Notes under the pieces: model-generated | The model's database searches: none | The model's input: only the letters and a program-made list of their open reading frames with translations | Told to the model about the DNA's origin: nothing | From: Agmasoma carcini (nom. nud.) | Lineage: Eukaryota > Microsporidia > Thelohaniidae | Reading direction: 5' to 3' | Assembly (NCBI GenBank): GCA_029232285.1 | Contig: JAOXFI010000021.1 | Span: 1-64,000, forward strand | DNA length: 64,000 bases | Made by a program: the position numbers and the translations under genes | Shown here: one piece after another, positions 1 to 10,711 of the stretch | Position numbering within the stretch: position 1 is the first letter of the stretch | Layout of the letters: every line of letters begins with the position of its first letter

Positions 1-3000
1 CTACTAGAAGTAATTTAATATAATATCTTATTAGGCGGATATCCACCGAATAGAAAATGAAACAATAAAATTTATTTTTGTTTTGTACACTTGTTTATCA
101 GCTTTTATTAACTACAATATTTACTATTATATATTCAAGAAAATGTTTATTTTTGATATTTGACAGGTCTTAGTTTATTTAGATATATTAAAAATTTAAT
201 TAGTAAAATTTTTTACAATGTTTTAATATTATTAATTTAATATTAAAAAAATAATGATATCAAAATTAAAAAGTAAACATGAACGTTATATTGTGTAGAG
301 AAATTGATTTAAGCGCCAGAGTATGAAATATAGTTAATTAATGGCTCTTAATCATTTATTAGAGACCATTTATTGATATAATACTTTTATTTATTTACGT
401 AATGACGTATAAAATGTTGTTATTATTGAATTGAATTATCTCTAGACATCATAACTATAATATTATTAAGTCAAGCTATATATTATACTTGCTTAATCTT
501 GGTTACATTTCATTCTTGATCCTTTAAATTATTTGTAAAAAATAATAGAATATTATGAGATGATCTAATATTATATAGAAACACATTTGCTTACATTTAT
601 AAATATACAAATGATCATAATAACATTAGGATTTATACAAAAACACTTTATTGTAGTAAAAGCGATCTTTTTAAAATATTATTGATCAATAGTTTTCGTA
701 TAGTGAAATTATAAAAGAATTTATATTTCTTAATTTTTTAAAAGTATATTGATGATATACAATGTGCAAAATAATTCATATTTGGTTATAAGATTATTCA
801 TTCCATGTAATTGTTCAATATTGTTTTATTTATAAAGTTTAAATATTAGAAAAATCTACCATATTGTGATTAAGTTAAAAATAGTATAAACACATCCATA
901 CAATATTATTAATGTTAAAATATAGAATATCTGTCAATAAAATCAACTACCTCTGTTTGAACTAAATAAATTTTGCAATATTTAATAAATCTTTAAAGTT
1001 TATCTCGATTATTCTCGAGTATACTTTATGAAAAATAAAATTCTTTTTGTTTTTATAAAATCAAAAAATTATTGTTTCTTCAGATTTATCAATTATTAAA
1101 TTATTTATTTTGTTGTATAGTCATTATACTAAATGATACTTATGTGTATATACATTGATATATGTACAAATACAATAACATATCTTATAATTATAGAAAT
1201 AATATTGTGTAAAAGATAAATGAAATTATTTAATGACAATAATACATAAGGAAGCATTAAACAACATCGATATTGAAGTTCATGAATTTATTTTATGTCA
1301 CCTTACATTTTTGCTTAAACTTTGTAGTATCTGGAATGTTGAATCATACACATTGATGTTTGGTATGTAAATAAATGATATTTTTTAATAAGAAAAAACA
1401 AGTTTGTTGCCCAATATAATTACCATCAAAAAATATGAAAACGGAAAGTTACTGTGATTTTAGCCATGTCGCTTTTCCACATTTTTTCACAAGAAGGTTG
1501 AAAATGTTTGTTTTAATTTGTAAAGAAACCATTAATTGGAAGACATTAAAAGTAAAATTCAAATAGAAGAAAACAATTAAGTCATAACAATACATTTATC
1601 ATATTTTGGTAACAATAACTGTAAATATAAAAAGATATGCCTTGACAAACCATCTTAGACAATGACAATAAGATTCTAAAGAAGAAATCATAAGACAAGT
1701 TGAAATTTAGTGTTTTACACATTCCGCCAGACTATATCTTTGAAATCAAAAATGGTTTTCTTTCCAATTAAGAGAGGCTACTGTCTATCCACCAGAAAAT
1801 AGTTTATTGAAGTGAACGGGGCTATCCGTGTTCCTGGTAGGACCTAAACTGTTATAGTTCAATTATCTATTGTTTTCACTATACTTCTTGTGAAGAATTA
1901 TATTTATATTTGTAATAGAGCTGTTATTTTATGGTTGAGCCTTGGTTCTTTTAGTGTCTCTTTATCTTGAAAGGATAAAAAAAGCCTTTCAAAAACTGTT
2001 CTTAGTGACACACTTTATTCTAAAAATTATTAGATGGTTAATATTATAAAATCATAAAAATTATCAAATAGTTGCTCTTAATATAAAAGAACTAATAAAT
2101 ATAGAACCTTTAACTCTACTAAACAATAAAACCAAACTTGAAAAAGCATTAATAATGTAAAATTGTATATTGGGGTCTTTTTGTTCAATTGGTGTAATTT
2201 ATTGAGGTCAAGATTATAAATTAAAAATTGAATTTTTGATTCTTTATATTTTATTTATACCTTTTTTTCTAAAGACAAATACATGATTAATACGATTTTA
2301 GAGAGACGATTGTATCTTAATTAGTAGATGACAACTTGCCAATCATCAGTTTGTTGAAATACAAGGGTTTAAATAGAAATCGTCAGTGATGTATAAATAG
2401 TGTAAGAAATATATAAAAGGTGTGTTTTAACTAATTGTAGAAATGAAACTATAAAATCTATACTATATACAAAACGAGATTTTCAATAAGAACGGTATAA
2501 TTTTCTTAAATCAGAAGTACATGTTATACATTTATAAGACGATACTTATTTCTGAAATCATAGCATGTAGACTAAGGGCGTGTCAAAGAAAAAATATTTT
2601 GGGTTTAAATATTTTGTTGCGATTATATGTTATTTTTGAGATCCATATTATAACTTTTGGTGAGGGGTGTATGATCTTACAGATTTCGGGATTTAGTATT
2701 TTCCCATATATATAAATAAAAAATACATTATAAAATTAGTTTTATTAATGTACAACATATGATTATATATAAATACAATTTTGAAAATGAATAAAATAAG
2801 TAAGTTCAAAAACTGTTATCTACGTTATGTTTTTCCTAATTCACTCAAATAAATACGATTCCAAGAACTCATCATGTTTTTATCTCTTTATCAGTTTATT
2901 CTATAAAGACTAAATATTTTAAGTAAGAACAACATCAATTAGATCAAGAAAAGTGATTAACCATTGAATAAAAAATATAAATTAGTTATATTAATATAAA

Positions 3001-5000
3001 CATACCATTTACCACTTAATATTATAGTCCTCTCTTTGCACACATCTTGTAAAATAAGTAATATAGTTGCTGCACACTATCCTGTATCAAATTAACAAAT
3101 TAATTTGAGAGAAAGTAGATATATCTACAATACCAAACACTGATATGGGTTTTCATAAATACACATCTTATTTAATTTTTGCTTATAATTGAACATAGAT
3201 TCATAAATTTGGCAAATCACACCTAGCCACTAAGCATATTTGCTAAATTTTAAAATTTATTTTTATTCATTCCAGTTATTTTTGGCTCAGTTTATTTGCT
3301 TAAGTTTTGGATAAAATAAACTATTAATTGTGGCATATCTTTCTTTATTAAAAAGTTATATAATCATTTTTATAACAAATAAATATAATGTTATTAATTA
3401 TACGCACATATTTCATACCCGTAAGAGAAGTAAGACAGCCACATAAATAAATGATTGTATTGAGACCCCTTTCACTCTTGAATATATATAATATCAATGT
3501 TATTATTTTATTTAATTGGGATTCGTTTTAAATTAAACATGATATTTTTTGGTATATTTTGTCACATGTGGGAAAGTACTAGACCCAAGCACTTGTTCAT
3601 CATAAAAATTTGAATTCTATTCTATCATAAAAATTGCACATCAAGGATATAGCTCGCTTGTTCATTGTATTATCAAAGCATTTAAAGACATATATAGGTG
3701 TAATTTAAATATAATAATTGTGTCATAGTATATCAAAAATATTTCTAATTTCACAAGCTTTAAACTAGGTCATTGTTCTTTTAACCCATGTTTTAATTTA
3801 TCAATCTCGAAACAGCCTTGGAGCTGATACGATATAAAATATTTAAATCTGGATTTGAAATCGAAAATAAAAAGATGAACATTTAATCAATTTTTGTGAA
3901 TTCTTGAAAGAAAAATAAAATGAGGCCCCTGGTTCGAAAAAAAACAAGTATTGTTTTCAAAACTGTTTTCTGACCGTATTTGAGGCGAATGAGTATGTTG
4001 AAAGCTGAGAAGGTGTTTTTAAAACCTAGTAAATATTTAATCAATTTGGAGGTTAAGAAAACCCCAAAATTTGGCGAGAAATAAAAATCATAATTGATTG
4101 CATAAAAAGGTTAAAAAATATATACAAAGCATATTATTTCTTTAATAAATCACTTTTTATCTACTGGATTAAAATCACATTGAATATTTTTTATTTTTAA
4201 GTTTTATTCTAATAAAGCACAAGAGCCTTTCCACGGTTTTGGACGATATAACTTTTACACTATTGGGGTTCTTATCAACACCAGAAAACACATTTGTTTA
4301 TTTTAGATTTAACAGATGAAGAAGAATTCTTGTATAGAAAGAATATGTACAAGATGGTATTTAACGAAAAAAAACTTAATTAGTATTCATAATGAAATTT
4401 CAAGGTGTTTTGAAAGAACTAAAATATCTGAGTATTTTAATATAGCACTTCTTAAAATAAAATCAAAAATACTTTGAGCCGATTTATGCCCCAATAACAC
4501 GCCAAATTATTTGTTCTTTTCACAATTAAAAATAACTGACAAGAGCTATATAAAATAAAAAAAAATCTATATATGGCATTGGAGACATAATTAATAAGTG
4601 TGAAAAATTTGATAAACTAGTTAAATCAATTTAAAACGATAAGACTGTTTACTTACGGATAAAACTATATAAAATCTACAACTACGGAGACTGAAATACG
4701 AGCTACAATATGAATAATTAATCGATTTGTAAAATACAAAAGAGGTTAGATTAGGTGTATTCTAGATAGAGGCATTCAAAGCTTTGAAACATTTATTAAA
4801 AAACTATAAAGAAGGGACACTTATGAAAAATGATGGGTATCTGTTGAAGCTCAAAGATAATTGAGTATTTGTGAAGTGTTGCACCAAAAAAAATTTATTT
4901 ATGTTTCGTCGGAGTACTAGGGTCGTGTCTTCTAAGTGGTGTTTATCATCTGCAGTCTGTCATCATGCACCATTCTCCTGTGGGGTATCGTCCTTTAAAT
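1..5000. other. Gene-poor, AT-rich region without a supported gene
   Basis: I see no convincing gene here. The only open frames are short and read like random AT-rich sequence, for example a 64-codon frame at 2521-2715. A reverse-oriented copy of the window's dispersed repeat is recognisable near 1730-1880. The rest shows no clear RNA gene, array or coding remnant. A few stretches of somewhat higher GC around 3900-4300 and 4740-5000 could be decayed mobile DNA, but I cannot assign them to a family. Confidence 0.6.
1730..1880 (-). repeat. Dispersed repeat family, partial copy H
   Basis: Read on the minus strand, this stretch contains AACAATAGATAATTGAACT followed by ATAACAG. That matches the opening of the copies near 30.4 kb and 51.6 kb (AGAAACAACAAATAATTTGA, then CTATAACAG). 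Only the first part of the element is clear, so the copy looks truncated or strongly diverged. Confidence 0.45.
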
Positions 5001-5045
5001 AGTTTTTACGCAGTTTTAGAGATTATGATTGTTGTAACAAAGATT

Positions 5046-5210
5046 ATCCCACTTGTTTATTGCATAGAAGAGCATAATAAATTAAATTCATATTATCAAT
5101 ATTCTGAAAATTGTGAAAACAAAAATGTTCCTTTTTTTAATATATTTTCTATTATAATTTTCACTAAAATTTTTATATTTGCAAAAAGTCACCCACTTTA
5201 TTAATAAATA
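5046..5210 (+). repeat. Left arm of an inverted repeat flanking an integrase relic
   Basis: About 165 bp here recur in opposite orientation at about 6862-7035. Shared stretches include AGAGCATAATAAA, ATTCATATTATCAATATT and TATTATAATTTTCACTAAAA. The translated versions also resemble each other (EHNKLNSYYQY in both). The arms enclose a decayed integrase, so they may be terminal inverted repeats or two copies of the same element inserted head to head. Confidence 0.6.
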
Positions 5211-5519
5211 AAATTGCATATATGGTTACAAACGTGAAACTTAAGACGCTTGAAGAGCAAAATGATATATCGAGATATATTATATCAAAAATCTTTGCAG
5301 AAAGAAAAAGAAAAATTCGCGACAATCAAACAAATTCATTATTCATCATGATTAACAAGCAATATTAGATAATGATGTAAATAAAACATTATTTGTGAAT
5401 TTGAAACCCAATTATATTGAAAAAATATCGATTAGGTTTAATAATCAAGATCATATTAGGATTCTTGGAACCTTTGACAGAATATCATCAGTTAATGTGT
5501 GAATATCGGTCATTTAGGT

Positions 5520-5960
5520 TCAAAGCTTCATATTCAGATGTGGTAATTGTTTAAGAGGAATGCCTCCACAACCTGTGCCCTCAATCACACCTATAGTAGC
5601 AAGTTTTCTCAGAGAAAGATTAATTGTTAATACCATTAATTTAAGTGTGTATCAAGAGTTTAATAACGAGTATAAGTATGTATTTACTAGTATAGAATCT
5701 TTTACTTAATTTGCTTGGACTCTTAAGAGCAAAAGTAAAAATGCAGAGCCATTTTCGAAAGTTTTAAAAAATAATTTATACTTAAGAGGTTTTTTATAAT
5801 CTGCATAGTGATAATGGTGGTAAATTTATAAATACTGAAATAAACAATATCAAGTATTTCAACATAAATAGAATAAGACCTTAATACCTACAAAGTCAAG
5901 GTCAAGTAAAAAGGTTTCACCGAATCTTAAAATCTAGGTTAAGAAAAACTAGCCGTACGG
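5520..5960 (+). pseudogene. Degenerate DDE/D integrase (retroviral-type core)
   Basis: The plus strand can be read as a broken integrase core. Pieces are RERLIVNTINLSVY, NNEYKYVFTSIESFT, then SDNGGKFINTEI and QSQGQVKRFHRILKSRL. These match the usual order of the family: the first catalytic Asp segment (VDTIDL-like), the SDNGGEF segment with the second Asp, and PQSQGxVERxNRTLK with the catalytic Glu. Here the first Asp reads Asn and the Glu reads Lys, and several stop codons and frame changes interrupt it. It is therefore a dead copy. Integrases of this type occur in LTR retrotransposons and in KRBA2-like or Polinton-like elements; I cannot tell which from this fragment. Confidence 0.65.
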
Positions 5961-6861
5961 CAAATTTAATAAGATTGTTTTTAAGGTAATTTTATGTTTA
6001 ATTACACCAATTCTAAACATAGATACACAGCCTTTAAACCCTTTTTATAGTTTAAAAAATATGTACTAAGTTGGTTACAAAAATGTTTGGTATATCACAA
6101 TAAGAACATATAAACTAACAGAACGAGGGTTATATATATAACTCTTTGAATGGAGTTTAGTCTAAGGTGTGCTTACCAAATATCGGAAAAAGATAATATC
6201 ATTCTTAGAAAACCATATCATATAAAAATGCGAGAAGATTGCGATCGTTTGATTCACTTTATTACTGTGATAACTATTTTGTATTGTCACTGTCATTATT
6301 TCAAATAGAGATTAAAAATGACCTCTCAAACCAAATTGAAAAAGTCCATATAAAATCAATAAAAAAGATAAATTATTATTTTTTAAAAGACAAAATTGCA
6401 TCTATCTTTATTGCTAGTAGGCACACTATTTAGTATAAAACATATCATTCAAATAGAAATTTGGCCATTACGCCAATTTAGAAGAAATGTCTGTCACCTG
6501 ATCGCAAAATTGTTTTCTAATTTATATAGGGAGACTCGTATCTCATATCTGCTCTGGCTTGGCCTCTATGAGAAGACAATCTGTACAATGGACAAATTTA
6601 GCAATCTCAATCTGAGCTTTATCAACGCTTTTTGTTTGACATCATTCCTATCACATTATTAGAAATTTTATACACACTATAGAATTTATTCATATATATA
6701 AAACAGTCTTGAATTTTTTCACCAATATATTGACATTCTCATTAATAAATTGCTTTCCTCTAGACATAAAATTGTCAAATAAACACTTCGTATAGTTGAT
6801 CGTATCATCAACGTTCAAATATTTGCCACGCAGAAGGTTAGAATGCTTTGCAGTGTGATTT

Positions 6862-7035
6862 TGTTCAAAAATATTTATATTTATAAAGGGAGACACCTTT
6901 TGTAAATTTTAGTGAAAATTATAATAGAAAAGATTTTTAAATAAAGAGAAACATTTTTTGTTTCTTGATTCTCATAATATTGATAATATGAATTCAGTTT
7001 ATTATGCTCTTTTATGTAATAAACAAGGGGTACAT
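6862..7035 (-). repeat. Right arm of the inverted repeat flanking the integrase relic
   Basis: This is the reverse-oriented partner of 5046-5210, at roughly 80 percent identity by eye. An open frame of 61 codons covers it but contains nothing recognisable beyond the similarity to the other arm. About 1.65 kb lies between the arms. Confidence 0.6.
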
Positions 7036-7539
7036 TTTTTACTGTGTCATATTTTTGCAACAACATTTAGTGTTTTATAAGCTATAAATATAGCATTACT
7101 ATATTTTGGGTTAGATTTAAAATAAGTTTGATCTAAGTTGTTTATTTGACTTCATTGGATTACAACCGCCAAAACAAGGTTTTATCGATATTTTTTAAAT
7201 GTAAAACAGTTTAGTAATTTTATTTCATTACATAAGTAAAAATTACATCTTTTAACTACACTAGACTGAAGTTTTTATCAGTTTGAGAAATAATAAACAT
7301 TTTGCAGTTCATAGAAACATTTTTAACAATAGGCGGTCTTACATTAACTATTCTCAATTGTCTCTTATTTGGTATTTCTATATTTATTCAACACTGGATA
7401 ATTGCACTAAGGATTGTGTTTGTATGCAAGACCATTTAGAAATAGAAAATATGTTTTTTATGGTATATGATATGTTTTATTAAGAAACTTAACATTATAA
7501 AAGTTTATTTGTGTTGTCAATAATAAAAATAAAAATTTG

Positions 7540-7965
7540 GGTGTATTAAACGACATTATATATAGGATATTGCTCTGCAAAGGGCTTAGACCCCACATGG
7601 TAACGTAATAAACAACGACTTATTTAGCTAAAGTGGTACTGTGGGGATACGGATAACCTTATTCACTCTAGCTATTGATAGACAGACACACCTTCTCCAT
7701 GGGCAAAAAGGATCACAATTTGAAGATATAAGCTGATATTCACTCATATCTAACGAAAAACAGACACACCTTCTCCATGGGCAAAAAGGATCACTTCTTG
7801 AAGATATAAACTGATTGGTGTGCATAATAGCACTAAACCCAGGTACAATATAGTATGATATCTTTAAAGTCTTACCATCACCATCTAAGATGGCATAACA
7901 ATCAAATTTTTCTATTGGCTTTTACCAAAGCACGATAAGTGTATGATCATTATTTCTACTTTCTG
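7540..7965 (+). repeat. Dispersed repeat family, copy A
   Basis: This is one of the best-preserved copies of the interspersed element. Landmarks in order are GCAAAGGGCTTAGACCC, GGTAACGT, GATAACCTTATTCA, AAGATATAAACTGATTGG, GGTGTGCATAATAG, ATAGTATGATATCTTTAAAG and GCACGATAAGTGTATGATCA. Inside it, a segment of about 85 bp containing ACCTTCTCCATGGGCAAAAA is duplicated in tandem near 7680-7815. It has no coding capacity. It might be a solo LTR, a MITE or a SINE; the sequence does not decide. Confidence 0.7.
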
Positions 7966-8451
7966 TCCCTTTTACATTTCCCTTCTTAAATTGACTGATA
8001 CTTAAGATTCTTTGTAGAAAACTGAAAATATGTAGAAAGATTTCCAATCGATACTACCCTGTGTTTTTTCTTTTAAAAAATATATTTTTTATTATTTTTG
8101 TAAACATAATGCTATTAGTCAATATAAGAGAGAATCTATTCTTAAAAGAACTATAAATATTATAAAAAATTACCCCTTATCATATCAAGAAAGATAATGA
8201 TATCAACAGCATAACAATATTATATTGGTTAATGTTAAGTATTATTAATATTTTTACATCAAGCTCAGTAGTTAACTTTCTCTATTGAATTTTTATCTTA
8301 TAAATACTTAAAATTTACTTTGTAACTGATCATATCAAAATTAAACTTATAACCTAATTGTAATACACAATGATCTACTACTGCTGTAATAAATAATTTT
8401 TTAAATAATAAACCAACTAAAATATATTTATTTAAATCACCAATATTACAC

Positions 8452-9027
8452 TTAATACTTAGTATCAAAGTCTTTATTCAAGAATAAAATACCAGTTCCT
8501 ACTATTTTAAACATAATTTGTTTCTTTTTTACCTTCAAAACTCTAAAATTTCTTATTTTTTCAATTGAAAATCTTTGATTCATCCAATATCTATAAAGAA
8601 ACCCCAGATAAACATGTCCTTTCATTGAATTATCCATTTTATATTGTTTATACTCATTATTTATAATTATTGTTATGATTTTATACTTTAAATATAATTT
8701 TTTTAATGTTTTACCAATATTTATAAAATCAGAATATAAAGGCCTTTTCATCACATAGAAATAATTATCTAAACCATCAATAATAACAGATTTAAATTGA
8801 TAAAAATTACAAACATCCTCTAGGTGATTACATACAAACATTCTTAGCTCAATAAAACTATAAATATATTTAACTACCATTAAAGGTGGTATTTTATGTA
8901 AGCAAAGTTTGTTAGAGGAAATGTACAAAGTCTTGCGATCAGCAGACAGATTAATACAAAATTTAGTCTTACCAACGCTTGGTTTACCAACTACTTCAGT
9001 AATACCAAAGAAAGTTAGATCTTCCAT
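8452..9027 (-). CDS. Small RecA/Rad51-like ATPase
   Basis: A 191-residue protein with a Walker A motif, GKPSVGKT, at residues 14-21 and a Walker B strand, SVIIDGLDN, with its Asp at about residue 84. The C-terminal part keeps the Rad51-paralog pattern of a Trp-containing segment, a basic RxxxVxK turn and a final beta strand ending in GTGILFL. Rad51 paralogs such as Rad55/57 act with Rad51 in homologous recombination; this protein is shorter than those and I cannot name the orthologue. The open frame extends upstream to 9111 but begins there with GTG inside the 5S gene. The first ATG is at 9027, so I chose that start. It lies on the same strand just downstream of the 5S rRNA, so its promoter space is only about 70 bp. 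Confidence 0.65.
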   Translation of the reverse strand: MEDLTFFGITEVVGKPSVGKTKFCINLSADRKTLYISSNKLCLHKIPPLMVVKYIYSFIELRMFVCNHLEDVCNFYQFKSVIIDGLDNYFYVMKRPLYSDFINIGKTLKKLYLKYKIITIIINNEYKQYKMDNSMKGHVYLGFLYRYWMNQRFSIEKIRNFRVLKVKKKQIMFKIVGTGILFLNKDFDTKY

Positions 9028-9099
9028 ATTATTTATTTTCTGGAAAAATTTTACATCTAAGTTAAAATCACCACTAAAAAAATTAAAAAATTTAAGCAA

Positions 9100-9219
9100 A
9101 AAATACAGCACTTAATGTTCCCAAGTGATCGCTCGTCTTAGTACTTAATTAAGCTCGTACTGTCTTGACTTCAGTGTTCTGATGAGTACTGGTAATTTAC
9201 AGTAGATATGGCCGTAATT
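9100..9219 (-). rRNA. 5S ribosomal RNA, copy 1
   Basis: The minus strand reads AATTACGGCCATATCTAC at the 5' end and CACTTGGGAACATTAAGTGC near the 3' end, aligned over about 120 nt with fungal 5S rRNA. The two ends pair (TACGGC with GCTGTA, one G-U). A run of T follows the 3' end, as expected for a Pol III terminator. It is identical over the 120 nt to the second copy at 26.6 kb, which is on the other strand. The 5S RNA is part of the large ribosomal subunit; microsporidian 5S genes are usually dispersed rather than inside the rDNA unit. Confidence 0.93.
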
Positions 9220-9317
9220 GTAAAATTATTTTATATTAATATTTATTTTAAACTAATAACAATCTGAAGCAAAAAAAACAAAATTATGTTTTTGTATATT
9301 TTTAAATATAAATAAAC

Positions 9318-9767
9318 ATGCAAGACTTGGTATCTTTATTATCACCACTTGGTGTGGCTATATTACTTTCTCTTTCAGCCTGTGGAGCTTGTGAAGGAAT
9401 GAGCATGTGTGGTACAGCTTCAACACTTTATTCACAATCTAAAACAATACTTACGTATTCTTACGTAGCTATGATCATGTCATCCACAGTGTTCTTCTAT
9501 GCTTTCATCTTGGCCATAATCATTATCAATCAAATCGGTCAAAAAATTGAATTTTATACTGCTTTAAACCATTTAGTCGCAGGTATTATGTTTGGTGGGG
9601 TTGGTTATGCGGCTGGTACCAGTATGGGACTCATTTCAAAGAGCGGATTTAGAAGAATTAACCAAAAAGGAAGCTTTTTCATGAGTTTTATCATTTCATT
9701 GGCTTCAGCTGAAGTCATAGTTGTCATTGGTTTTTTGTGCAGCTTATTAATAATATACAAAAAATAA
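9318..9767 (+). CDS. VMA3: V-type ATPase proteolipid subunit c
   Basis: A 149-residue, almost entirely hydrophobic protein with four membrane segments (about residues 8-28, 48-70, 85-107 and 121-146). The fourth contains the proton-carrying Glu, E132, in the context LASAEVIVV. The first contains the small-residue pattern ACGACEGMSMCGTA seen in subunit c. Subunit c forms the rotor ring of the vacuolar H+-ATPase in the VO sector. The length is close to that of fungal proteolipids (about 160). VMA3 and VMA11 are hard to separate by eye, so the paralogue assignment is tentative. The stop codon sits in AAATAAATAAATATG, which also supplies an AATAAA signal. Confidence 0.85.
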   Translation: MQDLVSLLSPLGVAILLSLSACGACEGMSMCGTASTLYSQSKTILTYSYVAMIMSSTVFFYAFILAIIIINQIGQKIEFYTALNHLVAGIMFGGVGYAAGTSMGLISKSGFRRINQKGSFFMSFIISLASAEVIVVIGFLCSLLIIYKK

Positions 9768-9790
9768 ATAAATATGTCAAAAAAACCAAA

Positions 9791-10036
9791 TTATTCGTTA
9801 TTTTCATTTATTTGCTTATATCGTTGATTTTGAACCTTGTCAATATGTTTTTTGAATATCGTAAACTCTTCAAAGAATTTTATATTCCCTGCCCAATTCA
9901 TGAGATAGAAAAAGGATCGCTGTATATCTTCATTATCTGCTATTCCTAAGTCTTCACATATCATGTAATACACTTTTAGGTCATTTAGATCGAATTCCTT
10001 ACGTTCTTTAGTATCTAGGCTGGGTGGGGTTATCAT
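9791..10036 (-). CDS. Small protein of unknown function
   Basis: An 81-residue frame filling the space between the V-ATPase gene, whose stop lies 24 bp away, and the divergently transcribed TFIIA gene, whose ATG lies 31 bp away. The protein is hydrophilic and mostly helical, with Trp, Cys and many charged residues, for example DLNDLKVYYMICEDLGIADN and a basic C-terminus. I recognise no family. The tight fit between two sure genes, an ATG start and the non-random composition argue that it is real. The GGGTGGGG stretch near its N-terminal codons gives it a short Pro-rich beginning (MITPPSL). Confidence 0.5.
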   Translation of the reverse strand: MITPPSLDTKERKEFDLNDLKVYYMICEDLGIADNEDIQRSFFYLMNWAGNIKFFEEFTIFKKHIDKVQNQRYKQINENNE

Positions 10037-10066
10037 TATTTATTTACAAACATAAAATTTTTATCC

Positions 10067-10483
10067 ATGTCCCAGGGTGATGATAGGTTAAGCTACGAAA
10101 TCATTGATGAAGTAACATCTAAGTTGATAGGTGAGGGAGATGCTTATGATTTGGACAAATCAACTATTATTTCAATACAGACTGATTGGTTAAAGAATTT
10201 AGATGATATAAAGCGACATGGGTATAGTAAGGAGGTTCCTGATCGTGAAGAGGTTTCTGAAAATGTCCTTCGATTCTCTGACGATGAAAGCAGCTGTGAT
10301 GAATATCTTGTTGACACTGATATTGATGCTATTGAGAAGAAAACAAAGAATTTTATGATGTGTCTATTTTTAAGGGTTGTTAAGTCTAAGAGTAAGTGGA
10401 AATGTACTTTTAAGCAAGGTATTGTGTATTTAGATAATTGTGATATACCATTTAGTGGTGCAACAGGTGAGTTATCGTGGTAG
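10067..10483 (+). CDS. TOA1: TFIIA large subunit, minimal form
   Basis: A 138-residue protein with both conserved ends of the TFIIA large subunit. The N-terminal helix is YEIIDEVTSKLIG (residues 10-22). The C-terminal beta-barrel portion is SKWKCTFKQGIVYLDN followed by the near-invariant ending ATGELSW. An acidic stretch (SDDESSCDEY) precedes the C-terminal domain, as in the family. TFIIA binds TBP and stabilises it on promoters. The yeast protein is about 286 residues; the long non-conserved spacer is almost gone here. The ATG follows TTTTTATCC, which fits the start-codon motif of this genome. Confidence 0.85.
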   Translation: MSQGDDRLSYEIIDEVTSKLIGEGDAYDLDKSTIISIQTDWLKNLDDIKRHGYSKEVPDREEVSENVLRFSDDESSCDEYLVDTDIDAIEKKTKNFMMCLFLRVVKSKSKWKCTFKQGIVYLDNCDIPFSGATGELSW

Positions 10484-10520
10484 GTTATGTGTTAATAAAT
10501 AAATATAATTGTGTTTTTTA

Positions 10521-10711
10521 TGTTACTTAGTTAGTCATTGAAATAATTTTTTTTTATCTTGGTGGGTTATGTATTAATCAATAATAATATATTAGTTAGT
10601 TAGTCATTGAAATAATTATATATTATTTACTCATTGAAATATTTTTTTAGATTAGTTAGTTAGTCTATGATTTTTTTTTATATTACTTAGTCATTAGAAT
10701 AATTTTTGTCC
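10521..10711 (+). repeat. Short tandem motif before FEN1
   Basis: Four irregular copies of a unit like TTAGTTAGTCATTGAAATAATT fill the 190 bp before the FEN1 start codon, running right into AATTTTTGTCC-ATG. Similar TTAG/CTAA arrays lie upstream of several other genes in this window. Confidence 0.7.

Noticed and set aside
2521..2715. 64-codon frame in the left desert
   Set aside because: No start motif, no recognisable domain, and composition like the surrounding non-coding DNA.
6396..6690. Frames at 6.4-6.7 kb that might be a transposase (IS1595/ISXO2-like) remnant
   Set aside because: Only very short, stop-interrupted pieces resemble that family, not enough to support a call.
7628..7825. 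65-codon minus-strand frame with a repeated CPWRRCVC stretch
   Set aside because: It is an antisense reading of the duplicated part of dispersed repeat copy A, and other copies of the family do not keep the frame open.
9028..9111. N-terminal extension of the RecA-like protein into the 5S gene
   Set aside because: The frame there begins with GTG, not ATG, and overlaps the 3' end of the 5S rRNA. The first ATG at 9027 leaves the Walker A motif intact.
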